From NCBI GenBank assembly GCA_963682175.1, contig OY821770.1, forward strand, positions 13,050,501 through 13,114,500: a stretch of DNA of 64,000 nt, in the 5' to 3' direction. Of the stretch, positions 1 through 13,194 are shown one piece after another (position 1 is the first letter of the stretch; each line of letters begins with the position of its first letter). Under the pieces are notes generated by a model. That model was given only the letters and a program-made list of their open reading frames with translations, was not told the DNA's origin and did no database searches. Source of the DNA: Triglochin maritima (lineage: Eukaryota; Streptophyta; Magnoliopsida; Alismatales; Juncaginaceae). A program made the position numbers and the translations under genes.

Positions 1-880
1 ATTTGTCTTCATTTTCACTTCAGCTTTTTGCCAAAAAATATCTAGACTGGCGAACTCGACTGACACAATTAAGGTCCTCAAAGCTTGCCGTTTCACCCCA
101 AGTCTTTGGAGTGTAAAGAATGTGGTGCGAAACGGGTGATGGCGAGACGAATCAGATTTACTTGGATGACTTTTATCCTATCGTCTAGTTGAGTGTGCGC
201 CTTGAAGTAGTTGACGACCTTCCGATCGGTAGTAACGGTCCTAATGTACAACTTGTCGATGTCCTCCAAGATCATATTGATGGAGTGAGTTGCGCAAGAG
301 GTCCAGAATAACGACCACCTCTTTGACATCAACATCCTCCCAGTGGATACATATGCGGCGGCATTGTTTGTGACTACCTGCACCACATATTACTATACAA
401 TTTCTCCCACAACCTTGTTGATCAACTTAAACTAGTAGTCTGCGGTGTGGGTGTAAGAAGAGACATCCACAGACTTCAAAAACATGGTGCTTGTGGGGCA
501 GTAAGTTAAAAAATATATGATGCTTCTACCACAAGCATCAGTTCACCAGTCAGTCATTATTGTACACCCATTCATCTTTCAATATTCCATATATGAGTGT
601 AAAAGGGTTTTGGTTTCAGCTACTTTTCAGACAGGGTTTGGCAACATCGTGTGGAGTCATTGGTTTTGAACCGGGCCCAAATTTGGAAGTTCGATTAATG
701 GAATCTTTAAATTCTTTGTATGAACATGAATTGAAAGACAAGCATCCTCCATAGAAAAATTTCGCCCAAAGTTGGGTACTTTTCTCTCTTTTTAAATGGT
801 TGTGTATACTGGTTTGGGTGAGACCTTCATTTCGGTTGATGACGTCCTCGAGACATCCACAACAGAAATGGCTCATTGGT
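1..880 (-). pseudogene. hAT-type (DUF659) transposase relic
   Basis: Decayed transposase reading leftwards. The frame at 386-93 contains the DUF659/hAT-like stretch VQVVTNNAAAYVSTGRML followed by LFWTSCATHSINMILEDI and AITRFAPHSL, the order usual in plant hAT-like transposases with a DUF659 domain. A second frame at 876-616 holds an N-terminal piece (FGPGSKPMTPHDVA) that normally precedes it. Between them the frame is broken by stops and shifts, and no zinc-finger (BED) part is clear. It continues to the left window edge, so its C-terminus, including any hAT dimerisation domain, is not visible. It lies left of the last visible ABCF3 exon, so it may be inside a long ABCF3 intron. Family call from motif memory; no search was possible. 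Confidence 0.6.
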
Positions 881-1299
881 CAATATTTCGATCGGTTCAT
901 TCGCCTCTTTCGAGGTTGAACCACGGGACATGGAGCGGGAGATGAACTACCACCACGACCTCAACCGGAACTTGAACCGGACCCGGTACCCCCAAACCCC
1001 TCCACATCATCTAAGTCTATAAATTAATCTACATTTTCTTTTTCATTGAGATAAGCTCTAGATCTGACTCTCAAATTACATTCAGTTTCTTCACAGTTAC
1101 TTAATGCATATGCACATGGTTGGAATTACTACTATCTGGGTGTCATATGTTGTTTATGCCAATTTATTCCACAACTACTGATAAATCCACATATTTCACA
1201 TACAAGTTTTGATTTGTGTTCAATTGAAAGGTAATGATCGGTTTTCCAACCTGGGTCGTTTAATTTTGCGGGACAAAGGTAGTTAAATTACCACTAGGT

Positions 1300-1800
1300 T
1301 CACTATATGCCATTATACACCAAAATGCAATATTAGACTTAAAAAGACTACAAGAGTTGAAAAACGTGCACTTGGATGGTGGAGGTTGCTTCCAAAATCC
1401 ACCCCACGATCACCAAATCCACCTTTCTTCCAACCAAAACTCCAGACTTTGAAGCTTGAGAACTTGGAAAATTGAGAATGGGAAAGAGTGGATGAGAGAA
1501 GAGAGAATGAGAGGTGTGAGGAGAATAGGAGTGGTGGGGGGTATTTATAGGGGATGTGGAGGGGGGAAAATGCAATCCCCCCCCCCAAATTGCTGCTCCA
1601 ATTGGAGACGGGTTGTGCACAGTCTGCATTGTACGTCACACAGAGCCGTTGGGCCGCATATGCGACGCACCAGTCGCACCCAATAGGGTGCGACCGTGCG
1701 GCCGCACATAACAATGATTCAAAGATACAACAAAATGAAAAGAAATTACAGTTTGGTGCAGCATCAAATAAATAATGGATTGGAAATAGATTATCATTAT
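1300..1800 (-). mobile_element. LTR-like promoter fragment, family unknown
   Basis: No gene. On the minus strand a TATA box (CTATAAATAC, 1541-1550) is followed by CT-rich sequence as in the R region of plant LTRs. Upstream of it lie a 12-bp perfect palindrome GTGCGGCCGCAC (1696-1707) and a stem-loop with a 9-bp perfect stem (1673-1681 with 1686-1694, loop AATA). A poly-G/C tract sits at 1560-1586. Neither TG/CA termini nor a TSD could be fixed, so this is probably a partial LTR. Open frames here (up to 163 codons) have no protein-like character. Confidence 0.35.
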
Positions 1801-1927
1801 CCATAGCTAATATAAATTTGGCACATCATCTGTGATGTTACCGTTTCACCAAGATAAGGCATGGAACATTAACTACCAGAAGAACAAGAATAGCATGGTT
1901 GAGGAAAAAGTATTTATAGAGAAGCAC

Positions 1928-4900
1928 CTTAGCAGATCGGAACACAGTTCCAGAACTTGGTTGTAGATCCCCAGATATTAATTTGAGTATGGTGGATTTT
2001 CCAATACCATTGGGACCAACCACTGCCAGAATTGATAATGAGAAAAGGTAGTTGTAGATTAAAATTTATAATATTTCCTTGACTTACTTGCGATACGGCT
2101 GTCGAGATCAATACCAAAATTCAAATTCTTGAACAAAAGCGGACCTCCAGGATAACCAAATGAAGCATCACTGCAGCATGCAATTGTATATTAAAGACCA
2201 GGATTGAAATATAGACGGTCAATGAGACAACAATGCAAGTCTTATTAGGTGATTCTCCAATAAGACCCCCTTCAGTGGAAATACTAGCATCTCTAGTTTT
2301 GGGACAAAAATATAAACACAATGGCATAATATGGAATTCCCCTTATCTCCTCCAAGGCTCCAACTTCATGGCCCACGAATCTTTCATGAAATGAGCAAAT
2401 AGCAAAATGGGTGGATTGTATAAGAAAATTTGAAGAAAACATCGATAACATAAACACTTTTTAACCGGTCAATGTAAAAAATAACACTTTCATTTTAAAC
2501 CAACCAAATAAAGATAGCTATTAAAATAGAAACTAAGATGGTGTACAAAAAAAGAAAAAGATAGATTTGAAACGAAAATATTTTAATAAAGGAATATAAA
2601 GATTTACTGATTTAAAAATGAGTATGGTGACAAATATAACTGCAGAAATATAACTGTGATCAAATCAAGATCTGACAACAACAGTGACAGGTAGAGCATA
2701 GAAAAACAGGAACAGTCAAACCAATACTAGGTTACATAGACCCCTATAATTTCCATCTTAAGCCATTGAAAACAAATTGCCCTATATCTTTAAGGTACAA
2801 ATGTTAGGTTGCTGGTTGGTCTTCCACACAACTGTATGTTACATCTCCTGCAGCTCAATCCTTACATTGAAGTGATAATTTGTGATTTCTATAGTACAAC
2901 ATCACTGATTCAAAACCTTTGCACAATTTGCAGAACAAAAAAGAAAAATACCAAGGCAAATAAGATCGGCCGAAAAAAATTAAATAGCAATGGTATGCTC
3001 TACAAATAAATATTCAAAAGGAAGGTTATATATCAGACCTGAAACTAATTATTGGAGGTCCTGGCCTGTCATCTGGAGTGGGAAATTCAAATTTATAACT
3101 GCAGCAAAGAAAAGGAGATGTGTTCAAGGCAACATGTTTTGCTGAAAAGAATCAAGACAAAAAGGCACCATAAGATGAGAAAAAAAATAACAAAGGCATA
3201 CTCTGGATCATTGACGACCGCATCGACGTGACCCATTCGATCCAAGGCCTGGTTACATGCACATATAAAATAAGTATAAAGTTCATACGTTGATCTTTTT
3301 TTTCAAAGAAAATAACTTTATAATAGATGATAGCAAATGCCCCGCAAGACTATAGGACAAACTTGTCAGATTGAGAATTCTATAACCAAAAATGTGCTCT
3401 CCTTCCCATAAAGAGTAAGTAGAATACGGACCTTGATTCTCGACTGAACAAGAGATGCTCTTTTGGCATTGTACCGGAATTTGTCAATAAAAGCCTGTAC
3501 AACAAATTAAATACACATGTTAAACAGAAATTTCACTTTCACAATGCAAAGCTACCATCTGAGCAAAGCAAAATTCTAAAGTCAGATGTGTAAAACTGAA
3601 AGGCTCCAATTATAGAGTTAATGATTTGCTCATCTAACTTGATAAAACCAACATACATTTCATATTAATTCAACAAGAGACACATGTAATCCATACTATG
3701 AACAGACATGAAACTGCATCATATTTAACCTGACAAACTGCAGTCTCAAAGGTCACCACATCTTAGTTCAAAACCTTCACATCAAAAGTTAACATATTTG
3801 AAGGAAACAAGTTGTCATAGTTGAGGTAATGAACCAACTTATTTGGCGAATAATATTTTTGGCATGTCACCACTAAAATTTAAAAATCGCTGGTACTTTC
3901 AGAAACATTTCTAGGAACATGATATTGCAAGTAAAGCATGAGGATACTGTTTCGTCTTAAGTATCACAATTAATGTTAAATGTGTCAAATCTTTGTAAGG
4001 GTCAAGTAATTTCTAAAATTACACAATGGATAGATGTCATGCTATTGTAGAAGCAAGTAGATGCTTTGTCTTAAAATTCTAGGAATTCAATTAAACATGA
4101 CAACTAAGAAGTAACAGGTAAAACGGTTTCAAGATAAATGTAGCAATCTTAACATCCCAGTCAAGATCATAACAGAGGAGAAAGTAATGCAACTCCTGTC
4201 TTGCAATTAACAGTTACTTTTTTTTATCGGTTGCCATTAACAGTTACTCGTGTCATTTGTAAAAAATATAGATGCATATTATTTTCTAGTTACCACACAA
4301 TCAACTATTATCCATTACCTGCATATGTTCTCTAGATTTCTCACTTGTTTCAAAAGCCTTCTGCTGATTCCTAAGTTGTTCCTCTCGAGTACGTTCAAAT
4401 GTATCATAGTCCCCTTTGTAGGTTGTCAGCTTTTGGTTATGCAAATGAATAATATCTGTAACTACCTGAAATAAGTCAACTAGTTATTACTCAAGAAATT
4501 GGACAGTGTAGACCTTCATACCCTTACTTGAAATGTGAGACAAAAAAAGCTGACTGTTACCGTGTTCAAGAATTCCCTAGCATGAGAAACCACTATGAAG
4601 GTCTTTGGCCATTTTAGGAGGTAAGACTCCAACCATAACACTGCATGAAGGTCAAGATGATTCTGCAAGAAAGTGATACAGGTGTATGTCATATGACTCC
4701 TTCAGTGAAATAATCCAAAGAAGCTGATGGGGAAATACCGTTGGTTCATCAAGTAATAGTATATCAGGCTCGATAAAAAGAGCACGAGCAAGAGCTACAC
4801 GCATTCTCCATCCACCAGAAAAGGCTTTGGTTGGCCTCTTTTGCATTTCAGGAGTGAAACTAAGACCCTGAAAAAAATCACTCGACTAAGTATATATACA

Positions 4901-7900
4901 AGTGCATGATATTGACAAGCAAGTAACAAACAAGAATGGTGTTTTTCCTCTTTAACTTCCAAACTTTCATCAAGAAGATAAATCTGAGGCAACAGTGGCC
5001 AAGTTGTCATACTTAATTAGAATTTAGAACAGGGTGATCCGTGAGCAACTAAGAGACAGGCAACAGCATAATAGGAACACATCCACCAATAACTTGTTGA
5101 TCCACTCAGTGTGAAGATTTCAGTTTAACACAAGCTTTAACCAGGTCTAGTATCAATCAAGCAAGCATGACAGTCTCAAAACCATCAAGCTTCCCTGTGT
5201 TCAATCAGCTGATATACAGTCGAAAAATTTAAGGGAAAAACTCCTAAGAAAAATGTTGGAAGAGCTTTTTGTCACTAATAATTACTGACAACAAAAGTCG
5301 GCAAAAACTAATCCCAAAATTGGAGACAGAGTATGGAAATTCCACGTTATTTTGTCTAACTTCTTCCTTTCAAACCAGTAAGAAAGGCTGATGTTTTTTT
5401 CTAAAATATGATAAAATGTATATCAGTATGTTTATGTGGTTCATATACGATTACAAATACCATTGGAGTTAGAATTAGTTTTACATAATTACATATACAC
5501 CATCATATGAAATCTATAATTACCATCATCTGAAATTGACATGTTTATCAAAAAAGGAAAATCTGAATCACATCATTCAAAAAAATTAGTATCGTAAATT
5601 ATGTTATTCGAAAATTCTATAGAATTTTCGAAAGCAACAAACCTCAACCTTAGGGGTCAGGTTGAAAGAACAGGTTATAGATTTCCACGGACAGTTAGAA
5701 CAAAAATTGACACGCCTTGAGATGCTACTACATTAAAAAGTTGGGCATTGCAACCAAGAACCAAGAGAGATTTTTGAGAGAACATCCCCTAGGGCTTTCA
5801 TGCCTTTGTCTTGGAAACATCAGTAATACCGTACTGCAGATGTATGGAAAAGAACATACAAAAAACTCAAGCATCGTATACAAGTAAACTGCAATGCCAA
5901 ATCCACACAACTGAACTACCAGACTACTCATGGTGAAGGATAAATTACTAACAGCAAGAATTGAAGCAGCACGTGCTTCTGCAGCATATGCATCAATAAA
6001 GTCCAGTCTCTTGTATATTTGCTCGAGTTTTTGTGAAATAGTGTCCTTATCAATTGCTCCATTGGCATATTCTTTGCTCTTGTCCACCTCTCCATCAAAG
6101 TCTATATCTCTCTTTAAAACAAACAAAAATATGTTAACATGAACTTGAGTGTACAAGAAGAATATGTACAACATTAGTAATGATGATATTTTCTATTGAA
6201 GTAATTAAAAACCTGAAGAGAAAGAAGGTTAGCTTCTTCTTCCAAAAGTCGCTTTCTTTCAATATCTGTGTTGAGGACACATTGTAATGCTGAAATATCA
6301 TCTCCAACAACTTCTTGCTCCACATGAAGAATTTGACAATTCTTTGGGATGCCAGGAATTGCATGCATGGCCATGTGCCTGAGAAAAGACGTCTTCCCTG
6401 TACCATTTCTTCCAACAAGACCTGGAAGGAAGATTCCAAATCATATATACAAAATGTAGTCCAATGAAAAACAAACTCCACAAAAATACATAAAAAGCTG
6501 CAATCTCGAAAGTACAGAATAAGATGGAATACTGAAATTGGTGAAAGCATGTGTGATGTCTTCCAATAACACAAACCATACCCACTAAACAACAACCTTT
6601 ATGAGCATATAATTCTACATATTATGTTAAATAAATAAAAAGATGGAAGGTATGACTTCGTATTCAACTTCTTGACAATTTATTTTGGGAACTTGCTACA
6701 CTCATTTACAAGAAGCTCAAGCATGTAATGATTAAAAAACAAATTAGAGCCTGTTGTAGCAGATAATCGATGATGTTGATATCCTTTTTATACCTTTTTA
6801 TAAAATAAAAAGATAATCATTGACAACTTGTAATAACAGGAGAAATAGAAAGAAAAGCACCATTATTCATCTGGAAAAGGTTCGCAACTACTAAGGCTAT
6901 AATATTACTTAGTAACACGTAAACTTTTAACTCGCACTGGCAGCTTACAGCTACGTGTTATTGTCGCAATGGAAAGGCCTCTTGTACTAAGGGTGCTTAC
7001 ACGCAAATGAAACACACTTTTCAATGATGTTCTAGGAAATGTATAAGGGATGCAAAAAAAAATTATTATGGAAGACAGTAACTGCATTTTTATAACATCT
7101 CTAGTACCAATTTGAATTAAACTCCTATGTAACGAAAAAAGGGAAAGTAAGATCAAATGACCAAAACTATTGTCGAGAATTTAATTTGACATGATTTACC
7201 ATGGATAATCAGTTTGATTGGGCACGCATAGTCAGTATGTAGCTTGATGGTCATATACTACATCATGTTGAACAAGCTCATTTCAAGCTGTCTGTAGATA
7301 TAGTCAAGTATGTCTGAATATGCATTTATATGAATGTGTCCGAAACAGAAACAGCATGCAGCAACATCCACACAATTTGTATGACAGGGACAGCATCCAA
7401 GGAAAAGAAACCACATAATAACATGATATAAGACTACAGTACTGTTCCTGCAAAAAACTACTAACCATAGTGTCTTCCAAATGAAAGGGTCACAGTTTCA
7501 TCTTGAATTAGGTCACGCCCACCAACAGAAACAGTGAAGTTCTCCATGCGAATATCCCTTAAAGCTGACCCCTCTCCACTACCATCGTGATTAACACATA
7601 CTACTGGCATTCCCGCTTTCACTGCTTCCATCTCAGCCAAGTGCATTTGATATTCGGCCTATTTAAGGACAAACGGCAAAGCAGATAAATACTAGTGAGG
7701 GGAATTCTGCTTAGCTTTGACCATAATCATACCCCCATAAGGCCATAGACAATGAGTCTTACTTACAAAGAATTTGAGATCTTCAATTTTCGAACTCATA
7801 GAAAAATAAACAATTTTGTAGACCCCCCCCCCCCTCTTTTTGATGACCTTTACCTTCTAAAGAGTTATAGATCAAGCATGGTGCTACAATAAGGACAAAA

Positions 7901-10304
7901 CTGACATGAACCTGAAGAACCATAAAGTGTTTAATCCCACCTCTCTCTGTCGCTCCTCCTTCCTCTTCCTCCTTTCAAGTTTAGCTTTATCACGTTCTGA
8001 GAGCAAAGGTCCGTCAAACACTTCAACCTGTTTCTTTGGAGCTTGCTTTTCATCCATTCCATCAAACATTCTCATTGGAGTTGCAAGACTCCTTACGGCT
8101 TCTTTAGGCTTCACCAACCCATGTTTCCCAAATTTCTCCCAAAGCTTTGTACAAACCTATTAACACGTTGAAAAATGTGTTGGTGTTTGGGTAACAACAA
8201 AGATCAACAATAATTATTCTATAAATATTGGAAGCATTTGGAGGAGAACTGTCAGAGACATCATTTTCTGGTCATTCGGAGTTGATATGGAGATGGGTCT
8301 ATGTGAGAGAATCGGTAGCTTCATAGTTTGGAGCTTTATTAAGACCTAATAGTTAGGCTGTATTGATTCTAGGTGTGTTGGTTTTCTACACCCCGTAGAC
8401 TGTTGTGGTCCTTGTTGAGTAATGTCGTTGTTTTGTTCTGGTTTCCTTTTTCTCTCTCCACGTATATTTTTTCTGCTTCTATCAATGATAAAATAAAAAC
8501 TGAAAGATGACAAAGATGGCACACCCTAATAATGCTTTGTGTATGTTAAAGTTAGTCCGTCGAGTTAGGGGATTCCCTTAGGTTGTTGTTCACATAGTCA
8601 AAGCCGCGACGCATATAAAATCAGAGGTAAACTCTAATGTCAAAACCTTCCAATGTGGCAGCTACATTAGATCTATCTGTTGTAGAGGATTTAGCTTTGA
8701 AAAAAATTACACTAAAGAATCTAAAGCCCTCAGAACTTCATTTTTAGCTCCATCTGCAAACTTTTATCTCCTCTCCTTTGTGCTAAGAAGCTCAGCGTCC
8801 ATTGTTACACGTGACCATAAAACACATGAGACATTAAAAAAAACTGTTAACAGAACCCACGGTAGAATATCAGCAAACAGACACTAAAATTACATATTGC
8901 ACTATTGCATCGAGTTATCAACAAAGCGAAGCATAAAAAATTCAACTTTTGAGATTAACAAAAACTAATGATTAAAGTTCCATGCAACTCGAATGCAAAT
9001 TTCTTTATTCTGTTCCTTCATGCTACAAGGGTGATCGTAACACAAGCAACCAGAACACATGAAGCACCAAAAAAACAACTTTCAAGTTCCAAACCCCATG
9101 TTCCTACGAAAAGTCGAAAACTATGGTAGGAAATCGGCAAATAAACACTAAACTTACACATTGCACCAACTAACCAACATAGAGCACAGGATTCCACCAA
9201 GCATAAGAAATTCAGATTTTATAATAGAAACCATTCATTTGTAATTCCACATAATGCCAAATAAAAAATGCCTTTTTTTCTTTTTTCCATGTTAGAAGGT
9301 TGAAAGTTAAATGCCACCATAACTTACACAGCATCAAAAACCAATTCCTAACAGGAACTTTGAATACATCAACATACAACAACATAACATAACCCCAATG
9401 CCTCAGAAGAGGCTCCCGCCTAAGCGAGGTAAGGGGGGGTCGGATGTACGCAACCCTACCACTGTAAAACAGTGAGGTTGTTTCCAATTGACCCAAATGA
9501 TGCAAATGCAACTGACCATCTGCGATTCCACAATACATATCGTTTAAATAGCACTTTGATATAGTCCATGATACTCCAAATGTCAAAATAGTAAAATAGA
9601 CACTATAATTCAACACTGTGACAAGTTACCAACAAACATAACAGAATTCAATGAAACACAAAAGATCGATTTCTAACAGCAACTAAGGAAGAAAAAGAAC
9701 AAAATGGACACTCAGTTTACAACCAGGGGTGCAAATGGTTACCAAGCGTCCAAGGTTTTGATTCAATAATTCATATTCATGGGCACTTCGTAAGCTCTAC
9801 CTTACCAGCCCAATTTTTTATATGCAATGGGTAAAATAAAACTCACAGATTAAAAAATCAAATATGAATAACCCTAACCGTCCATAAGTCCGCAAAAATC
9901 GCAGGTTATTTAACCATGAAATTATATTATAAATTTGTAGTCGCTCAACTAAGCAATTAGCGGAGCAAGTCGCCTATAAACCACTCTTAGTCGCTGTCCA
10001 AATCACTACTTCATCATCTCTTAGACACATCAGTATTAAGTTAAATTTCCTGTAAAATTACGAGGAAAATTCAGCAAGCAGGGAACAGAAGTTGATTTAC
10101 CAGTCGGCACTGGTGCGCATCGGGGACGCAGCCAGAGTCGACGAGGAGCTCCCCGACGGCTTCGAAAGCGCCGTCGCCCTCGAAGCCGAAGTCGAAGTCT
10201 TCGTCGGCGAGGACGTTGACGATGTAGTCGATGATCGGTTGGTCCAGATCGAGGGCCTTCGGTCCGAGAACCTCGTGCACCACCGCGCTCGCCACGTCCA
10301 CCAT
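1928..10304 (-). CDS. ABCF3: ABC transporter F family member 3 (GCN20-like), 3' end not in window
   Basis: Soluble ABC-F ATPase with two ABC domains and no membrane segments; the yeast homologue GCN20 acts with GCN1 on ribosomes in amino-acid stress signalling. Exons read by eye, all with GT-AG borders and consistent phase: 10304-10101, 8156-7941, 7658-7466, 6421-6213, 6111-5953, 4867-4739, 4662-4561, 4465-4319, 3494-3432, 3248-3202, 3098-3039, 2170-2088, 2022-1928. They give 1707 nt, 569 aa, against about 715 aa for the Arabidopsis protein. ABC1: Walker [10 protein letters not shown] near residue 208, signature FSGG 343-346, Walker B ILLLDEP 363-369, NHLD 371-374. The linker holds an RTREEQ...[19 protein letters not shown] helix. 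ABC2 begins with Walker [10 protein letters not shown] near 540. The second signature, Walker B and C-terminus are absent. The start ([14 protein letters not shown]) matches the family N-terminus. The last exon ends ...FRSAK at a GTGCTT donor; nothing in 1-1926 encodes the rest. Confidence 0.93.
8157..10100 (-). other. ABCF3 intron 1 (1.9 kb, non-coding)
   Basis: Large first intron with a GT donor at 10100-10099 and AG acceptor at 8158-8157. Open frames here (for example 9212-9616) have no recognisable protein features. It is AT-rich and contains one SINE-like insertion near 9.4 kb. Confidence 0.8.
9391..9495 (+). mobile_element. Au-type SINE (fragment)
   Basis: The stretch GAGGCTCCCGCCTAAGCGAG, followed by a G-run, GTCGGATGTACGCAACCCTACC and GTGAGGTTGTTTCC, matches the widely shared plant Au SINE body as I remember it. 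An A/CAA-rich stretch precedes it at 9370-9390. It is an old insertion in ABCF3 intron 1; no clear TSD was found. Confidence 0.5.
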
Positions 10305-10700
10305 CTCCGCACTTGACCTTCCTTCCCACTGCTGGGAGAGGAGGGCGAATGTTTTAGGGTAGAAGAATGCCTAATCGGGTCGCGATCGTATCCGACTAAT
10401 AAATGCGAATTTTGACCCGTTTTGATTTTGATGGGAGTGATGTCGGTTCGGGGCAGGATGACGGTGGAGCGAAATTAGTGATGGGTCCGTGTGGAATCAC
10501 ATTTTAGGGTCCGTTTTAGAACACTTCACTTTATGTAATAGGATTCTCTCAACTGAGGTTTATGTTTGGATGTTTGAGAACAAGTGTTTAGACCTATTAA
10601 AATTAGACACGACATGATAATAAAATAAAATTTAACTTTTTATATATTTCGGATGTTCAATTTTATTAATAGATAATTTTCCAGTCTCTGGTGCTCTAAA
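10305..10700 (-). promoter_or_regulatory. ABCF3 5' UTR and promoter region
   Basis: Sequence directly upstream of the ABCF3 ATG. The 60 bp next to the start are GC-richer than the surroundings, and no canonical TATA box is seen in the first 250 bp, as is common for housekeeping genes. Position only; no initiation site can be fixed. Confidence 0.4.
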
Positions 10701-11870
10701 AATTTAGTCTCCACGTCGCCTGATTTTGATTCTCACCGTTCACTCCAATGTATAAAACTAACACTACCCTTCACACCTCAACCCATCCATTTGGGAGTTG
10801 CTTTTTAACTATGTTAATATGCTCTAATGAAAATTATTTAAAGTGATATTGAAATTCAAAAAAAAATCTTGGTTGGTTTTCGTGTCAAGGTTTGTGTACA
10901 CGAACCCTTATTGTGGTGTGTCCGTGTATACCCAGAACCTGATAATATCAGACCATACCCGACACGATTGACATGTCTAGAAGTGCCTATTCTCAATTGT
11001 AGCATGAAACTCATTGTTCCCAAGCTTCTTCCTCTTGTGAAGCTCCAAAAATGTCTTACCACAAAAAATACCAAATTACCCCCAAGTTTTATTTATGACG
11101 TGATCACAGTTGCACTTGGGTGGGGGTACAGCCGGTATTCAACATTGGATTATTGTATGGATGCAGAGAGAAGCTCTCATCTTGAGTTTCTTCGATTCCA
11201 AATAAGACAACGCATGATGAAGTGTGACAAGCTGAGAATTTTGTCCACCTAGATTGTTGTCCGGATGCACATGATGAGATTCTTAGGGATAAGAAAAACA
11301 TTATGAAGCTTCTAAAAGTTTCGTTCAAACACAACACTTATGTTTTGTCGTTGTCCAAAGGAAATTTGAGTCTGTATGCTTAAAGTGACTGAATAATTGA
11401 AAAAAATCCACACTTTGACATTATCATAGGAATATACTTATGTTTATCTAAATACATAAATTGCGTATGATAATGTATTTTCAGAATACATTATTTGAGT
11501 TAGATGCAAACTTGAAAAATACATTTTTGAAATCAAATGTTTGAAACCTTTAGTTACTCGAACAAGGCCTAAAATTGTGTTTATCCTAATAATCAATGTT
11601 TGAAATTACGGTCACAAGAAATATTAAACTTGAGAAAAAGAAATTTTCATCGTATCACCCTTTTAATAATTCTAAATGGATGCGGTAAACTTTATATTAA
11701 AATAAATATATAACAAGGAATTTTAAAAATAATTAAAAGTGGGGAGCACGATATTGAATGGATAAAATTAAATAGCGTGCATCTTTGAATCGGTAAAAAC
11801 TGAAAGTTTTGGGATTTGGTAATTTTAAAAACCTAAAATAAGAGAAAGAGTGTTGAAATTTAGTTTGTAG
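10700..11870. other. Intergenic, no gene seen
   Basis: AT-rich sequence. Open frames of 72-127 codons at 10856-11337 on both strands lack any recognisable motif. The part at 11455-11565 is a dispersed repeat (separate entry). Confidence 0.6.
11455..11565 (+). repeat. Dispersed repeat shared with 37430-37545
   Basis: Contains CGTATGATAATGTATTTTCA and then GAATACATTATT, the identical 32-base block found at 37453-37484. The flanks also align (GAAAAATACATTTTTGAAATCAAA here against GAAAAGTGCATTTTCTAAATCAAA there), ending TTTGAAACCTTTAGTTA. Probably part of a MITE-like family. Confidence 0.55.
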
Positions 11871-11889
11871 AATTGTTAAGTATAGGAAA

Positions 11890-12630
11890 CACATGGAGCA
11901 TCGATCGATCGAGACTTAAGTCACGGTCGACCGGAAAAGTCCAGAGCGTCCAGGATTCGTGGAAATGTGAGTTTCAGTCGACCGGTGTTGGGCACGGGTC
12001 GACTGGAAACTCCCAGAGCCTTCAGGGCTCGGATCGAAGCAAGAGTCGGTCGACCGGGAACTTTAGTCACGGTCGATCGGGAACTTCCAGGGGCTCCCAG
12101 GCGCTGTTCAGAAGCACGAAACGGTCGACCGGCTCGGGGTGAGCGGTCGACCAAACGATGATGGTTACGCGCAAAACAAGCAATCGGTCGACCGATGGAG
12201 AATTCCAGTTGACTGTTGCAGACGGTTTTGCCCACGATCTGCATGTTTATTTGTACGATTTTAGCCCAATATAAAAGGGTTTTCGCCCTAATTTTGTAAC
12301 ACAACATACAATACTTATTAAGCTAGAGAGAGATCTAGAGTGCTTTGGGAGACATATTGCTTCCAATCGTTTGTAATCTCGGAGACTTCTCTTGTTTGAG
12401 AAGGTCTTGAAGGAAAGGAAACACGCAGGAGACCCCCGAAAGACGTATGCATCTTGCCGAACCTTGTAAATTCGTGTGTGTCGTGGTTTGCTTCAGGTGT
12501 GTTGTGTGCTTGCTTGTTATTTCCATCTTATTTGTGTTTTCTTGTTGCATTAAGATTGGGAGAGGGTCCGAAGTTACTTTCCCCAATCAATATTCATTTT
12601 TCGTGGTGCGTTTAATTCGTAGTTGTGTTA
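11890..12630 (+). mobile_element. LTR-like sequence with GGTCGACCG motif array (U3-R-U5)
   Basis: U3-like part (11890-12205) with about nine exact or near copies of the palindromic core CGGTCGACCG, often followed by AACTTCCAG-type sequence. TATA box AATATAAAAGGG at 12267-12278, then an R/U5-like stretch (TTTTGTAACACAACATACAA, then GAGAGAGATCTAGAGTGC). Termini not fixed. Same motif class as the arrays at 28.2-28.9, 55.0-55.4 and 62.9-63.2 kb. Confidence 0.5.
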
Positions 12631-12850
12631 GTGCATCTTAGATCCCCCTCCCATCAAAGAGATCATTCCCAACCGAGTCCTAAGATTGTGTTCATCAATT
12701 ATCTTTCTTTCCAGTACATTTGTTCACATTATATATGGATGTTTGGTACACGTACATTTAGTCTTGTTCTCTACATTCAGATTGTAGCTAGGACGACAAT
12801 CCCAACTCTAGGTGTTGATCAGTTTCTTCTATTTATAAACCTAGTCGTGA

Positions 12851-13069
12851 TTGATGGACCCACTGGTGTTGTGGTCCGATTTGCCTTATGACATTTTTAA
12901 GGTCGTGGATTCGTATATGGATGTCGCAGATAGGGCTCGTGTTGTTGCGGTGTGCAAATGGTGGAAGCATACAATAGGTTCGATCCACTCACGAAATTCG
13001 ACCCAACCATTACTTCTACACTTGTGGCCAAAAGAAGTTGTCGATCGGAATTGTCGTCTGTTCATGTGA
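12851..13069 (+). pseudogene. F-box protein N-terminal fragment (F-box/DUF295-like)
   Basis: A 72-codon frame reads LWSDLPYDIFKVVDSYMDVA, then DRARVVAVCKWWKHTIGSIH, which is the F-box pattern (LP..i...I..yl...D..r...VCk.Wr). LLLHLWPKEV follows, resembling the plant F-box/DUF295 families, where the F-box recruits SKP1 in SCF ubiquitin ligases. It stops after 72 codons and no C-terminal domain follows, so it is a fragment or dead copy between two LTR-like stretches. It may have been carried there by an element. Confidence 0.5.
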
Positions 13070-13194
13070 GATCCTAATCCTAATTGTGCGCTAATTGGTT
13101 GTTTAGGTGGTGGTTAAGAGGAGATCAGATTGGACGGTTGGGATGGAGTGGAGTTCGATGGATGGTGAGATGTGGTGGAGGGGTTTATGAGGTG

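Noticed and set aside
10036..10329. Arg-rich and other frames overlapping the first ABCF3 exon
   Set aside because: Shadows of the GC-rich ABCF3 exon 1, which matches the family N-terminus and splices in phase.
11890..12200. CRISPR-like spaced repeats
   Set aside because: Copies vary, spacing is irregular, the host is a plant and the motif sits in LTR promoters.
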